A stretch of 64,000 bases of DNA, from the NCBI RefSeq assembly GCF_900107965.1, contig NZ_FNVU01000011.1, forward strand, positions 1 to 64,000. The letters run 5' to 3'. The notes below the pieces were generated by a model. That model was not told where the DNA came from and did no database searches. It was given only the letters and a program-made list of their open reading frames with translations. The translations under genes were made by a program, and so were the position numbers. Every line of letters starts with the position of its first letter. Positions within the stretch are counted from its first letter, which is position 1. This DNA comes from Actinacidiphila yanglinensis (GTDB lineage: Bacteria; Actinomycetota; Actinomycetes; Streptomycetales; Streptomycetaceae). Positions 48,930-57,424 of the stretch are shown one piece after another.

Positions 48930-51203
48930 GTGGCCGCGCAGACCACAGCACCGGGGGTCCGGGACCAGGAGATCGCCGCCGAGCAGGCGCACCTGGACCG
49001 GGTGTACAACCGCCTGGAGGAGAAGATCCACGAGGCGGAGTTCCTGATGAGCGACGCCGCGCAGCGCGGCCACGTCGGCACGCCCGGCGCCCTCGCGGAG
49101 CGGGACGCGCAGGTCTTCCGCGCGGGCATCCACCTCAACCGCCTCAACAGCGAGTTCGAGGACTTCCTGTTCGGCCGGATCGACCTGCTGCGCGGCAAGG
49201 ACGGCAAGAAGGGCGCGGACGGGGCGTACACGTCGATCGAGCCCGCCGACGACGCGGTGCGCGCCGACGGCGGCGCGGACGTCGCCGAGACGCTGCACAT
49301 CGGCCGGATCGGCGTACTGGACGCGGAGTACGCCCCGCTGGTGATCGACTGGCGGGCGCCGGCCGCCGCGCCCTTCTACCGTTCCACGCCGGTCGCCCCC
49401 GGCCGGGTGGTGCGCCGAAGGGTGATCCGGTCCAAGGGCCGCCGGGTGCTGGGCGTCGAGGACGACCTGCTGCGCCCGGAGCTGTCCACGGGTCTGCCGG
49501 TGGTCGGCGACGGCGCCCTGATGGCCGCGCTCGGCCAGGCGCGCACCCACAGCATGCGCGACATCGTCTCCAGCATCCAGGCCGAGCAGGACCTGGTGAT
49601 CCGGGCCCCCGCCGCGTCGGTCACCGAGGTGTCCGGCGGGCCGGGCACCGGGAAGACCGCGGTGGCCCTGCACCGGGCGGCCTACCTGCTCTACCAGGAC
49701 CGGCGCCGCTACTCGGGCGGGATCCTGTGCGTGAGCCCCACCCCGCTGCTGGTGGCGTACACCGAGGGCGTCCTGCCGTCGCTGGGCGAGGAGGGCCAGG
49801 TGGCGATCCGCGCGGTCGGCTCGCTGGTCGACGGCGTCACGGCCGATCTGTACGACGACCCGGCCGTGGCCCGGATCAAGGGGTCGCTGCGGATGCTGAA
49901 GGTGCTGCGCAACGCGGCCCGCGGCAGCCTGGACCTGCCGCCGGAGTCCGGTCCGGGCGGGCGGTCCGCGCGGCTGCGCGTGGTGGCGTTCGGCCGCCGG
50001 ATCGAGCTGGAGGCACACGAGCTGAACACGGTGCGCCAGCAGGCGCTGAGCGGGACCACGCCGGTCAACCTGCTGCGCCCGCGGGCCAGGCGGCTGCTGC
50101 TGGACGCGCTGTGGCGCAAGAGCGGCCGCCGGTTCGAGGACGCCGACCTCGCCGCGCAGGAGCGCCAGGGGTTCGACGAGGACATCACCACCGAGCCGGA
50201 CTTCATCGAGTTCCTCGACGCCTGGTGGCCGGTGCTGGAGCCGGCCAGGGTGCTGGCCGCGCTCGCCGACGACAAGCGGCTGGCGCGCTGGGCCCGCCGG
50301 GTGCTGAGCCCGCCGGAGGTGCGGCGGGTGGCCCGCTCGCTGCGGCGTGCCGGCACGTCCGTGCACGACGTGGCGCTGCTCGACGAGCTGGACACGCTGC
50401 TCGGCTCGCCGCCCCGGGAGAGGTCCCGCGAGGTCGACCCGCTCGACCAGCTCACCGGGCTGGAGGAGCTGATGCCGGAGGCCGCCGGGGAGTCCCGCAG
50501 GGAGCGGGCGGAGCGGCTGGCCCGGGAGCGCATCGAGTACGCGCACGTGATCGTGGACGAGGCGCAGGACCTCACGCCGATGCAGTGGCGGATGGTCGGC
50601 CGGCGTGGCCGGACCGCGACCTGGACGATCGTCGGGGACCCGGCGCAGAGCTCGTGGACGGACGTCGACGAGGCCGCCCGCGCGCGGGACGAGGCGCTGG
50701 GCACCCGCCCGCGGCGCAGCTTCACCCTCACCGTCAACTACCGCAATCCCGCGGAGATCGCCGGGGTCGCCACGACGGTACTGGCCCTGGCCATGCCCGG
50801 CAGCACCTCGCCGCGGGCGGTGCGCTCCACCGGGATCCCGCCGCGCTTCGAGGTGGCGGGTGACGACCTCGGCGCCGACGTGCGGGCCGCCGCGGAGCGG
50901 TTGCTGGGCGAGGTGGACGGCACCGTCGGGGTCGTGGTGGCGATGAACCGGCGCGCGCAGGCCCGGGGTTGGCTGGACGGTCTCGGCGACCGGGTGGTGG
51001 CGCTGGGCAGCCTGGAGGCCAAGGGGCTGGAGTACGACGCGACGCTCGTGGTCGCCCCCGCGGAGATCGCGGAGGAGTCCCCGGCGGGCCTGCGGGTGCT
51101 GTACGTGGCGCTGACGAGGGCGACGCAGCGGCTCGCGGTGCTGGCGGTGCCGGCGGACCAGCCGAACGCGGCGGGGGTGCCGGACCTGCTGCGGGCGGAC
51201 TGA
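48930..51203 (+). CDS. helR: HelD/HelR-like RNA polymerase-associated ATPase (UvrD-like superfamily 1)
   Basis: A 757-residue superfamily-1 ATPase of the HelD type. A long coiled-coil N-terminal arm (EIAAEQAHLDRVYNRLEEKIHEAE) precedes the HelD hallmark GRIGVLDAEYAPLVIDWRAPAAAPFYRST. Walker A is SGGPGTGKTAVALHRAAYLLY (about 235-245), motif II VIVDEAQDLTPMQWRM, and the late motifs NYRNPAEIA, GLEYDATLVV and LYVALTRATQRL. Members displace RNA polymerase from DNA; HelR of S. venezuelae also protects against rifamycins. I cannot tell from sequence alone whether this is HelR or another HelD, so the symbol is tentative. No rifamycin-associated element was recognised upstream. The start is GTG 48930 behind AAGGGGG. 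Confidence 0.85.
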   Translation: MAAQTTAPGVRDQEIAAEQAHLDRVYNRLEEKIHEAEFLMSDAAQRGHVGTPGALAERDAQVFRAGIHLNRLNSEFEDFLFGRIDLLRGKDGKKGADGAYTSIEPADDAVRADGGADVAETLHIGRIGVLDAEYAPLVIDWRAPAAAPFYRSTPVAPGRVVRRRVIRSKGRRVLGVEDDLLRPELSTGLPVVGDGALMAALGQARTHSMRDIVSSIQAEQDLVIRAPAASVTEVSGGPGTGKTAVALHRAAYLLYQDRRRYSGGILCVSPTPLLVAYTEGVLPSLGEEGQVAIRAVGSLVDGVTADLYDDPAVARIKGSLRMLKVLRNAARGSLDLPPESGPGGRSARLRVVAFGRRIELEAHELNTVRQQALSGTTPVNLLRPRARRLLLDALWRKSGRRFEDADLAAQERQGFDEDITTEPDFIEFLDAWWPVLEPARVLAALADDKRLARWARRVLSPPEVRRVARSLRRAGTSVHDVALLDELDTLLGSPPRERSREVDPLDQLTGLEELMPEAAGESRRERAERLARERIEYAHVIVDEAQDLTPMQWRMVGRRGRTATWTIVGDPAQSSWTDVDEAARARDEALGTRPRRSFTLTVNYRNPAEIAGVATTVLALAMPGSTSPRAVRSTGIPPRFEVAGDDLGADVRAAAERLLGEVDGTVGVVVAMNRRAQARGWLDGLGDRVVALGSLEAKGLEYDATLVVAPAEIAEESPAGLRVLYVALTRATQRLAVLAVPADQPNAAGVPDLLRAD

Positions 51204-51259
51204 ACCGGGCTGCCCGCGGGCCCGGTTCGGCGCCCGCGGGCACGGAGGCGCCGGCACGC

Positions 51260-51298
51260 ACAGAGGCGCCCCCTTCTCGTCGAAGGGGGCGCCTCTGT
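51260..51298 (+). terminator. Terminator after the helR-like gene
   Basis: A perfect 17-base stem (ACAGAGGCGCCCCCTTC with its inverse) around a 5-base loop, about 55 bases after the stop. Confidence 0.88.
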
Positions 51299-51617
51299 CA
51301 CGTCTGCGACACCGACCCGCCATGCTCGCCTCGCGGCAAGTGGGCGCTCGAAGCGCCTAAGGTTGGGCCCGGGGGCTTGGATCGAGCCGGTGTCTTGTCC
51401 AGGCTAACAAACCCTTCGGCGAACCTCTTCCCGCCCACCGGAATTCGTTGCCGGTCACCCTCCCGCCATGTGTTCTTCCGTCGCTGTGCACCCCGCGCGT
51501 GGCTTGATCCCGTATCGCGGAAGTACGATTCCACCCCTAGCGGCGGTTTTCCCCATACCCGCCGGTAGGTGCGACGATCACCGAAAACCCTCGGGCAGGA
51601 ACCGGAAGAAGGTCCTC
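51299..51617 (+). other. Upstream region of the malic enzyme gene
   Basis: 319 bases of lower GC content than the flanking genes, as expected for a promoter region. TTGATC and TACGAT motifs occur near 51503-51530, but their spacing is poor, so no promoter is assigned. No gene is seen. Confidence 0.4.
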
Positions 51618-53060
51618 ATGGCAACGGCGCCAAGCGTCTCGTACTCGATCACGGTGCGGCTGGAGGTCCCCGCCAGCGGGGGCGCGGTCGGCCGGCTCAC
51701 CACCGCGGTCGAGTCCTCGGGAGGGTCGGTCACCGGCCTGGACGTGACCGCCTCGGGCCACGAGAAGCTGCGCATCGACGTCACCATCGCGGCCAGTTCC
51801 ACCGCGCACGCCGACGAGATCGTGGGCAAGCTCCGCTCGATCGAGGGCGTGACCATCGGCAAGGTCTCCGACCGTACGTTCCTGATGCACCTCGGCGGCA
51901 AGATCGAGATGCAGTCCAAGCACCCGATCCGCAACCGCGACGACCTGTCCATGGTCTACACGCCCGGCGTGGCCCGGGTCTGCATGGCCATCGCCGAGAA
52001 CCCCGAGGACGCCCGCCGGCTGACCATCAAGCGCAACTCGGTCGCCGTGGTCACCGACGGCTCCGCGGTGCTCGGGCTGGGCAACATCGGGCCGAAGGCC
52101 GCGTTGCCGGTGATGGAGGGCAAGGCGGCGCTGTTCAAGCGGTTCGCGGGCATCGACGCCTGGCCGCTGTGCCTGGACACCCAGGACACCGACGAGATCG
52201 TGGCGATCGTCAAGGCCATCGCGCCGGGCTTCGCGGGCATCAACCTGGAGGACATCTCCGCGCCGCGCTGCTTCGAGATCGAGGCGCGGCTGCGCGAGGC
52301 GCTGGACATCCCGGTCTTCCACGACGACCAGCACGGCACCGCGATCGTGGTGCTCGCCGCGCTGACCAACGCGCTGCGCGTCGTGGGCAAGCAGATCGGT
52401 GACCTGCGGGTGGTCATGTCGGGCGCGGGTGCGGCCGGCACCGCGATCCTCAAGCTGCTGCTGGCGGCCGGGGTGAAGCACGCGGTGGTCGCCGACATCC
52501 ACGGTGTGGTGCACGCCCAGCGGGACGACCTGAAGGACGCCGGCCCGCAGACGGCGTTGCGCTGGATCGCGGACAACACCAACCCCGAGGGCTTCACCGG
52601 CAGCCTCAAGGAGGCGGTGGTGGGCGCCGACGTGTTCATCGGCGTCTCGGCGCCGAACGTGCTGGACGGCTCGGACATCGCCCGGATGGCCGACGGCGCC
52701 ATCGTCTTCGCGCTGGCCAACCCCGACCCCGAGGTGGACCCCGCGGACGCCCGTGAGACGGCCGCCGTGGTCGCCACCGGCCGCAGCGACTTCCCGAACC
52801 AGATCAACAACGTGCTGGTCTTCCCCGGGGTCTTCCGCGGCCTGCTGGACGCGCAGTCGCGGACGGTGAACACCGAGATGATGCTGGCCGCGGCCCGGGC
52901 GCTGGCCGCCGTGGTCGGGGACGACGAGCTGAACCCGAACTACATCGTGCCGAGCGTCTTCAACGACAAGGTGGCCGGCGCGGTCGCGGACGCGGTCCGG
53001 GACGCGGCCAGGGCGGCCGCCCCGGAGCGCGCGAACGGATTCCCAGCGTCGACCGTCTGA
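51618..53060 (+). CDS. NAD(P)-dependent malic enzyme with N-terminal ACT domain
   Basis: A 480-residue malic enzyme (malate to pyruvate and CO2) linking the TCA cycle to pyruvate and reducing power. Residues 1-85 form an ACT-like ligand-binding domain (YSITVRLEVPASGGAVGRLT), a feature of one Streptomyces isoform. The malic domain shows SMVYTPGVARVCMAI (catalytic Tyr), the Lys in GLGNIGPKAALPVMEGK, and metal-binding Glu/Asp in FAGINLEDISAPRCFEIE and FHDDQHGTAIV. The nucleotide-binding motif is VVMSGAGAAGTAI. Cofactor preference cannot be decided by eye. The start ATG at 51618 has GGAAGAAGG upstream. Confidence 0.93.
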   Translation: MATAPSVSYSITVRLEVPASGGAVGRLTTAVESSGGSVTGLDVTASGHEKLRIDVTIAASSTAHADEIVGKLRSIEGVTIGKVSDRTFLMHLGGKIEMQSKHPIRNRDDLSMVYTPGVARVCMAIAENPEDARRLTIKRNSVAVVTDGSAVLGLGNIGPKAALPVMEGKAALFKRFAGIDAWPLCLDTQDTDEIVAIVKAIAPGFAGINLEDISAPRCFEIEARLREALDIPVFHDDQHGTAIVVLAALTNALRVVGKQIGDLRVVMSGAGAAGTAILKLLLAAGVKHAVVADIHGVVHAQRDDLKDAGPQTALRWIADNTNPEGFTGSLKEAVVGADVFIGVSAPNVLDGSDIARMADGAIVFALANPDPEVDPADARETAAVVATGRSDFPNQINNVLVFPGVFRGLLDAQSRTVNTEMMLAAARALAAVVGDDELNPNYIVPSVFNDKVAGAVADAVRDAARAAAPERANGFPASTV

Positions 53061-53152
53061 CGACAGCGCGTGATCCTCCCGCCCGAGGGTGCCGCCGCCT
53101 GGCCTCTCCCAGGGCTTTTTCCGCGACTCGCGCGGGCAGGCGATTGGCTTTC

Positions 53153-53168
53153 CCCCCATATATGGGGG
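53153..53168. promoter_or_regulatory. Perfect 16-base palindrome upstream of hupA
   Basis: CCCCCATATATGGGGG lies about 85 bases before the HU gene, an operator-like element with an AT core in otherwise GC-rich DNA. The core may overlap a -10 region. Confidence 0.6.
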
Positions 53169-53251
53169 CAGGATGCACACCTGGGCGGTGAGGCATACAG
53201 CAACAGCTTCTGCTCGCGCCCCCATGGCAGCAAGAACACGGGAGTACAGAT

Positions 53252-53533
53252 ATGAACCGCAGTGAGCTGGTGGCCGCGCTGGCCGACCGCGCCGAGGTGA
53301 CACGCAAGGACGCCGACGCCGTGCTGGCCGCGTTCGCCGAGACCGTCGGCGAGATCGTGGCCAAGGGTGACGAGAAAGTCACCATTCCCGGCTTCCTGAC
53401 CTTCGAGCGCACCCACCGCAGTGCCCGCACCGCCCGCAACCCGCAGACCGGTGAGCCGATTGAGATCCCGGCGGGTTACAGCGTGAAGGTGTCCGCGGGT
53501 TCCAAGCTCAAGGAAGCCGCCAAGGGGAAGTAG
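53252..53533 (+). CDS. hupA: Histone-like nucleoid protein HU (HupA type)
   Basis: A 93-residue DNA-bending protein that forms dimers and compacts the nucleoid. It shows MNRSELVAALADRAEVTRKDADAVL, the core VTIPGFLTFERTHRSARTARNP, with the DNA-intercalating Pro in RNPQTGE, and a short C-terminus (KEAAKGK). It lacks the long Lys/Ala-rich tail of the second Streptomyces HU (HupS), so it is the HupA type. The start ATG lies behind a weak GGGAGTA site. A perfect palindrome lies in the promoter region, and a bidirectional terminator follows. Confidence 0.96.
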   Translation: MNRSELVAALADRAEVTRKDADAVLAAFAETVGEIVAKGDEKVTIPGFLTFERTHRSARTARNPQTGEPIEIPAGYSVKVSAGSKLKEAAKGK

Positions 53534-53556
53534 GCCCGGTGGTGCAGTAGCACCGG

Positions 53557-53604
53557 AACGCCGAGGGCGGCCGCCTCCACGTGGAGGCGGCCGCCCTCGG
53601 CGTT
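53557..53604. terminator. Bidirectional terminator between hupA and murA
   Basis: A perfect 48-base palindrome: AACGCCGAGGGCGGCCGCCT running into CCAC and its exact inverse with no central loop bases. It lies between two convergent stop codons. Confidence 0.9.
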
Positions 53605-53640
53605 GTGCGGGCTGCTGGGCGCCCGCCGGGGCCGCTGCCC

Positions 53641-54999
53641 TCAGGCCACCGCGGCGGGCGGGCTGCCGGGCAGCGACGGAAGCTCTATGTCGGCGCCCAG
53701 CCCCTGCAGCTTGGCCAGGAAGTTCTCGTAGCCGCGGTTGATCAGGCTGATCCCGTGCACCCGCGAGGTGCCCTGCGCGGCAAGCGCCGCGATCAGGTAC
53801 GAGAAGCCGCCGCGCAGGTCCGGGATGACCAGGTCGGCGCCCTGGAGCTTGGTCGGCCCCGACACCACCGCGGAGTGCAGGAAGTTGCGCTGCCCGAACC
53901 GGCAGGCGCTGCCGCCCAGGCACTCGCGGTAGAGCTGGATGTGGCCGCCCATCTGGTTGAGCGCCTCGGTGAAGCCCAGCCGGGACTCGTAGACCGTCTC
54001 GTGCACGATCGACAGGCCGGACGCCTGCGTGAGGGCCACCACGAGCGGCTGCTGCCAGTCGGTCTGGAAGCCCGGGTGCACGTCGGTCTCCAGCGCGATG
54101 GCGTTCAGCGGGCCGCCCGGGTGCCAGAAGCGGATGCCCTCGTCGTCGATCTCGAAGGCGCCGCCGACCCGGCGGTAGGTGTTCAGGAAGGTCATCATCG
54201 AGCGCTGCTGCGCGCCGCGCACGTAGATGTCGCCCTCGGTGGCCAGCGCCGCGCTCGCCCAGGAGGCCGCCTCCAGCCGGTCGGGGATGGCCCGGTGGAC
54301 GTAGCCGCCGAGCGAGTCCACACCGGTGATCCGGATGGTGCGGTCGGTGTCCAGCGAGATGATCGCGCCCATCTTCTGCAGGACGCAGATCAGGTCCTCG
54401 ATCTCCGGCTCGACCGCGGCGTTGGTGAGTTCCGTCACGCCCTCGGCGAGCACCGCGGTCAGCAGCACCTGCTCGGTGGAGCCCACCGACGGGTACGGCA
54501 GCCGGATCCGGCACCCGCGCAGCCGCTGCGGGGCCTCCAGGTACTGGCCGTCGGCCCGCTTCTCGATGGTCGCGCCGAACTTGCGCAGCACGTCGAAGTG
54601 GAAGTCGATCGGCCGCCCGCCGATGTCGCAGCCGCCCAGGCCCGGGATGAACGCGTGGCCGAGCCGGTGCAGCAGCGGGCCGCAGAACAGGATCGGGATC
54701 CGCGACGAGCCGGCGTGCGCGTCGATGTCGGCCACGTTGGCGCTCTCCACCCGGCGCGGGTCCAGCACCAGCTCACCGGGTGCCTCGCCGCTCTCCACGG
54801 TCACCCCGTGCAGCTGGAGCAGCCCGCGCACCACCCGGACGTCCCGGATCTCGGGCACCCCCAGCAGCCGGCTCGGTTCGCTGCCGAGCAGAGCGGCCAC
54901 CATGGCCTTGGGCACGAGGTTCTTCGCACCCCTGACCCGGATCTCGCCCTCCAGAGGGGTCCCACCATGGACAAGCAGCACATCGGCGATGTCGGTCAT
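53641..54999 (-). CDS. murA: UDP-N-acetylglucosamine 1-carboxyvinyltransferase
   Basis: First committed enzyme of peptidoglycan synthesis, transferring enolpyruvate from PEP to UDP-GlcNAc. The 452-residue protein keeps the active-site Cys124 in GLGGCDIGGRP, the fosfomycin target, and the Lys-Asn pair in VRGAKNLVP (Lys26). The Arg and later motifs TDWQQPLVVALTQASG and DLRGGFSYLIAAL are normal. Streptomycetes usually carry a second MurA elsewhere, so this may be one of two. It is convergent with hupA and divergent from the YqgE gene, and is probably monocistronic. Confidence 0.94.
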   Translation of the reverse strand: MTDIADVLLVHGGTPLEGEIRVRGAKNLVPKAMVAALLGSEPSRLLGVPEIRDVRVVRGLLQLHGVTVESGEAPGELVLDPRRVESANVADIDAHAGSSRIPILFCGPLLHRLGHAFIPGLGGCDIGGRPIDFHFDVLRKFGATIEKRADGQYLEAPQRLRGCRIRLPYPSVGSTEQVLLTAVLAEGVTELTNAAVEPEIEDLICVLQKMGAIISLDTDRTIRITGVDSLGGYVHRAIPDRLEAASWASAALATEGDIYVRGAQQRSMMTFLNTYRRVGGAFEIDDEGIRFWHPGGPLNAIALETDVHPGFQTDWQQPLVVALTQASGLSIVHETVYESRLGFTEALNQMGGHIQLYRECLGGSACRFGQRNFLHSAVVSGPTKLQGADLVIPDLRGGFSYLIAALAAQGTSRVHGISLINRGYENFLAKLQGLGADIELPSLPGSPPAAVA

Positions 55000-55163
55000 G
55001 GATCTCGCGATCTTGGGAGAAGACGTACGGACTTCGGCGGTGCGCGGCCGCGGTGTTGTCGCCGCCGCGCGGGAACCAAGAAGAAATGGTAATGCGCTTG
55101 ACGGGTCCGCCTACCCCGTCGTTGACCCTCCGAACGGGCGGTCCTTGGGGGATCATGTGCAGC

Positions 55164-55742
55164 ATGACCGAGGTGTCCTCGCTCACCGGACGACTCCTGG
55201 TGGCCACGCCGAAACTCGCGGACCCCAACTTCGAACGGGCGGTGGTCCTCCTCCTCGACCACGACGCGGAGGGGTCGCTCGGTGTCGTCCTGAACCGGCC
55301 GACGCCGGTCGGCGTGGGCGACGTCCTGGAGCCGTGGGCGGCCCTCGCGGTCGCCCCGCCGGTGGTCTTCCAGGGCGGCCCGGTCTCGCTGGACTCCGCG
55401 CTCGGGCTGGCCGTCGTGCCCGGCGAGCCCGGTGACCTCGGCGACGAGGCGCTGCTGGGCTGGCGGCGGGTGCACGGCGCGATCGGCCTGATCGACCTGG
55501 AGGCGCCGCCGGAACTGCTGGCCGCCGAGCTCGGCTCGCTGCGGATCTTCGCCGGATACTCCGGCTGGGGACCCGGCCAGCTGGAGAAGGAGCTCGCCGA
55601 CGGCGCCTGGTACGTGGTCGAGTCCGAGCCCGGCGACGTGTCCTCGCCCGCGCCGGAGCGGATGTGGCGCGCGGTGCTGCGCCGCCAGCGGGGCAAGCTC
55701 GCCATGGTGGCCACGTATCCCGACGATCCGTCTCTCAATTAG
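55164..55742 (+). CDS. YqgE/AlgH family protein
   Basis: A 192-residue protein of the YqgE/AlgH (UPF0301) family, whose role is unclear although it is widespread. The family motifs LTGRLLVATPKLADPNFERAVVLLLDHD, GSLGVVLNRPTP, VFQGGPVSLDSALGL and RIFAGYSGWGPGQLE are all present. The start ATG at 55164 (MTEVSSLTG) matches related proteins; an ATG three codons upstream is closer to the GGGGGA site, too close for a good spacing. The next gene starts 11 bases after its stop, so the two are probably co-transcribed. Confidence 0.92.
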   Translation: MTEVSSLTGRLLVATPKLADPNFERAVVLLLDHDAEGSLGVVLNRPTPVGVGDVLEPWAALAVAPPVVFQGGPVSLDSALGLAVVPGEPGDLGDEALLGWRRVHGAIGLIDLEAPPELLAAELGSLRIFAGYSGWGPGQLEKELADGAWYVVESEPGDVSSPAPERMWRAVLRRQRGKLAMVATYPDDPSLN

Positions 55743-55753
55743 GCTTGACGCTT

Positions 55754-56059
55754 ATGAGCACTCTTGAGCCCGAGCGCGGGGCGGGCACCGGCACACTGGT
55801 CGAGCCGACTCCGCAGCTCTCCCATGGTGACGGCGACCACGAGCGCTACGCGCACTACGTCCAGAAGGACAAGATCATGGCGAGCGCGCTGGAAGGCACG
55901 CCCGTCGTCGCCCTGTGCGGCAAGGTCTGGGTCCCCGGGCGCGACCCGAAGAAGTACCCGGTCTGCCCGATGTGCAAGGAGATCTACGAGGGCATGCCCG
56001 CCGGCGGCGGCAACGACAAGTCCGGCTCCGGCAAGTCCGGAAGGGGCGGCAACGCCTGA
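55754..56059 (+). CDS. DUF3039-family small zinc-binding-like protein
   Basis: A 101-residue protein conserved in actinobacteria as DUF3039. The core is GDHERYAHYVQKDKIMASALEG, then VVALCGKVWVPGRDPKKYPVCPMC, with Cys residues (one single, one CPMC pair) that could bind zinc. The C-terminus is Gly/Ser/Lys rich and disordered. Its role is unknown. It follows yqgE by 11 bases and is followed by the TPR-membrane gene. Confidence 0.88.
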   Translation: MSTLEPERGAGTGTLVEPTPQLSHGDGDHERYAHYVQKDKIMASALEGTPVVALCGKVWVPGRDPKKYPVCPMCKEIYEGMPAGGGNDKSGSGKSGRGGNA

Positions 56060-56117
56060 GGGCGGCGCGTTCGGTGCGGCGGACGCGCCGGACGACGACG
56101 CGAACAGCGGTGAGCGG

Positions 56118-57305
56118 GTGCACTCGCTGGTCGGCCAGGGCCGGTTCGCCGAGGCGCACGCGCTGATCAGTGACGCCTTCGTCGAGCGCAACGGCAGCGC
56201 CGGCTACCTGCTGCGGGCCTGGGTGCTCGCCCAGGAGCAGCGCCCCGCCGACGCCCGCGAGGCCGTCGACTGGGCGCTGGCCATCGCCTCGTCCGCCGAG
56301 GCCGGCGACGTCTTCGTGCTCGCCGGGGTGGTGCTGCTGTCGCTGGACGAGGCGCACGCCGCACTCACCGTGGCGCTGCGCGCGACCGGCGCGGATCCCG
56401 ACGGCTGGGAGCCGTCGGTGCTGCTGTCGGACGTCTACCGGCGGCTCGGCCGGATCCCCGACGCGATCGCCGCGGCCCGCCGCGCGGTGGCGCTCGCCCC
56501 GCAGGAGGCGGAGGCGCAGGTCGCGCTCGCCCGCTCGCTGTCCGCGGGCCGCGGCGTGTTCGGACGGATACCGCGCCGCAACCGCGCGGAGCACCGTGCG
56601 GCGGCCGAGCGTGCCCTCATGCTCGGAGCCGCGCCCGGCCAGCTCGTGGTGCCGCGCGGCGGCGCCGTGCTGGGCGGCATGGGCCTGGCCGTCCTGCTCG
56701 GGGTGCAGCTGTACCGGATCGAGACCGGCGGGGCCTGGGAGCTGGTCGCCGCGGGGATCGTGTTCGGGGTCACCTTCGCGCTGATCGGGGTGCTGGTCAC
56801 CATGAGTTCCCGGCGCTCCGGGGTGAGCACCCGCAGCCGGCTGCGAGGGGTGCGGGCGACCACCCGCACCGAGATGGTCGGCGACGCGTGGCTGTGGCGG
56901 ATCGCCGCCGTGCACATCGCGGCGGTGCTGCCGCTGCCCGCGCTGCTCACCACCGGGCTCGTCGCCGACCGGGCGTGGCGCGGCGCGCCCTGGCCGCTGT
57001 GGGCCGCCGCCCTGCTCGCCGCCGCGGGGCTGACCGCGGTGAGCGCGCTGCTCGTCGCCGTGCCCTGGTGGTACGGCGAGATGTTCGCCCGCCGCATCCT
57101 GCGGCACGCCGGACTGGTCCGGCTGCAACTCACCGCGACGGGGCTCCTGATCGGGGGCACGCTCGCGGTGGCCGTCCGCGGCCGGGTCTCCACCGGCACC
57201 TGGGCGTCGGTGGCCCTCGCGCACGTCGTCTGGACGATCGGCGGGTGGCTCGCCGCGGCCGTCCTGTCCGGACGCCTCCAGGTACTGCGCCGCCGCGCTC
57301 TCTAG
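56118..57305 (+). CDS. TPR-repeat membrane protein, function unknown
   Basis: A protein of about 395 residues. The N-terminal 170 residues contain tetratricopeptide-like helices (GRFAEAHALISDAFVERNGS; LLSDVYRRLGRIPDAIAAAR; RAVALAPQEAEAQVALARSL). The rest holds about six hydrophobic segments. Family and role are not recognised beyond that; the TPR part would be cytoplasmic if the usual topology holds. The start is uncertain: no ATG or good ribosome site is present, and the GTG at 56118 is the first plausible codon after the DUF3039 stop. The open frame continues upstream through the DUF3039 gene in another frame, but that part is a shadow. Confidence 0.7.
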   Translation: MHSLVGQGRFAEAHALISDAFVERNGSAGYLLRAWVLAQEQRPADAREAVDWALAIASSAEAGDVFVLAGVVLLSLDEAHAALTVALRATGADPDGWEPSVLLSDVYRRLGRIPDAIAAARRAVALAPQEAEAQVALARSLSAGRGVFGRIPRRNRAEHRAAAERALMLGAAPGQLVVPRGGAVLGGMGLAVLLGVQLYRIETGGAWELVAAGIVFGVTFALIGVLVTMSSRRSGVSTRSRLRGVRATTRTEMVGDAWLWRIAAVHIAAVLPLPALLTTGLVADRAWRGAPWPLWAAALLAAAGLTAVSALLVAVPWWYGEMFARRILRHAGLVRLQLTATGLLIGGTLAVAVRGRVSTGTWASVALAHVVWTIGGWLAAAVLSGRLQVLRRRAL

Positions 57306-57381
57306 GGCCTGGCAGCGCCCGGTCGCGGGGGAACCGTTCGACCGGGAGGGATCCGGCGGGGCGGCGGGAACCGGCCCTCGT

Positions 57382-57397
57382 ATTGGTCTATGCCAAT
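57382..57397. promoter_or_regulatory. DasR-responsive element (dre) before the hexosaminidase gene
   Basis: ATTGGTCTATGCCAAT is a 16-base near-palindrome matching the dre consensus (A[C/T]TGGTCTAGACCA[G/A]T) at most positions. It lies 27 bases before the GH20 start codon, a position where DasR would block expression until GlcN-6-P or GlcNAc-6-P rises. Confidence 0.85.
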
Positions 57398-57424
57398 CGG
57401 GGAGCCGTATTGCAGGATGGCCCC

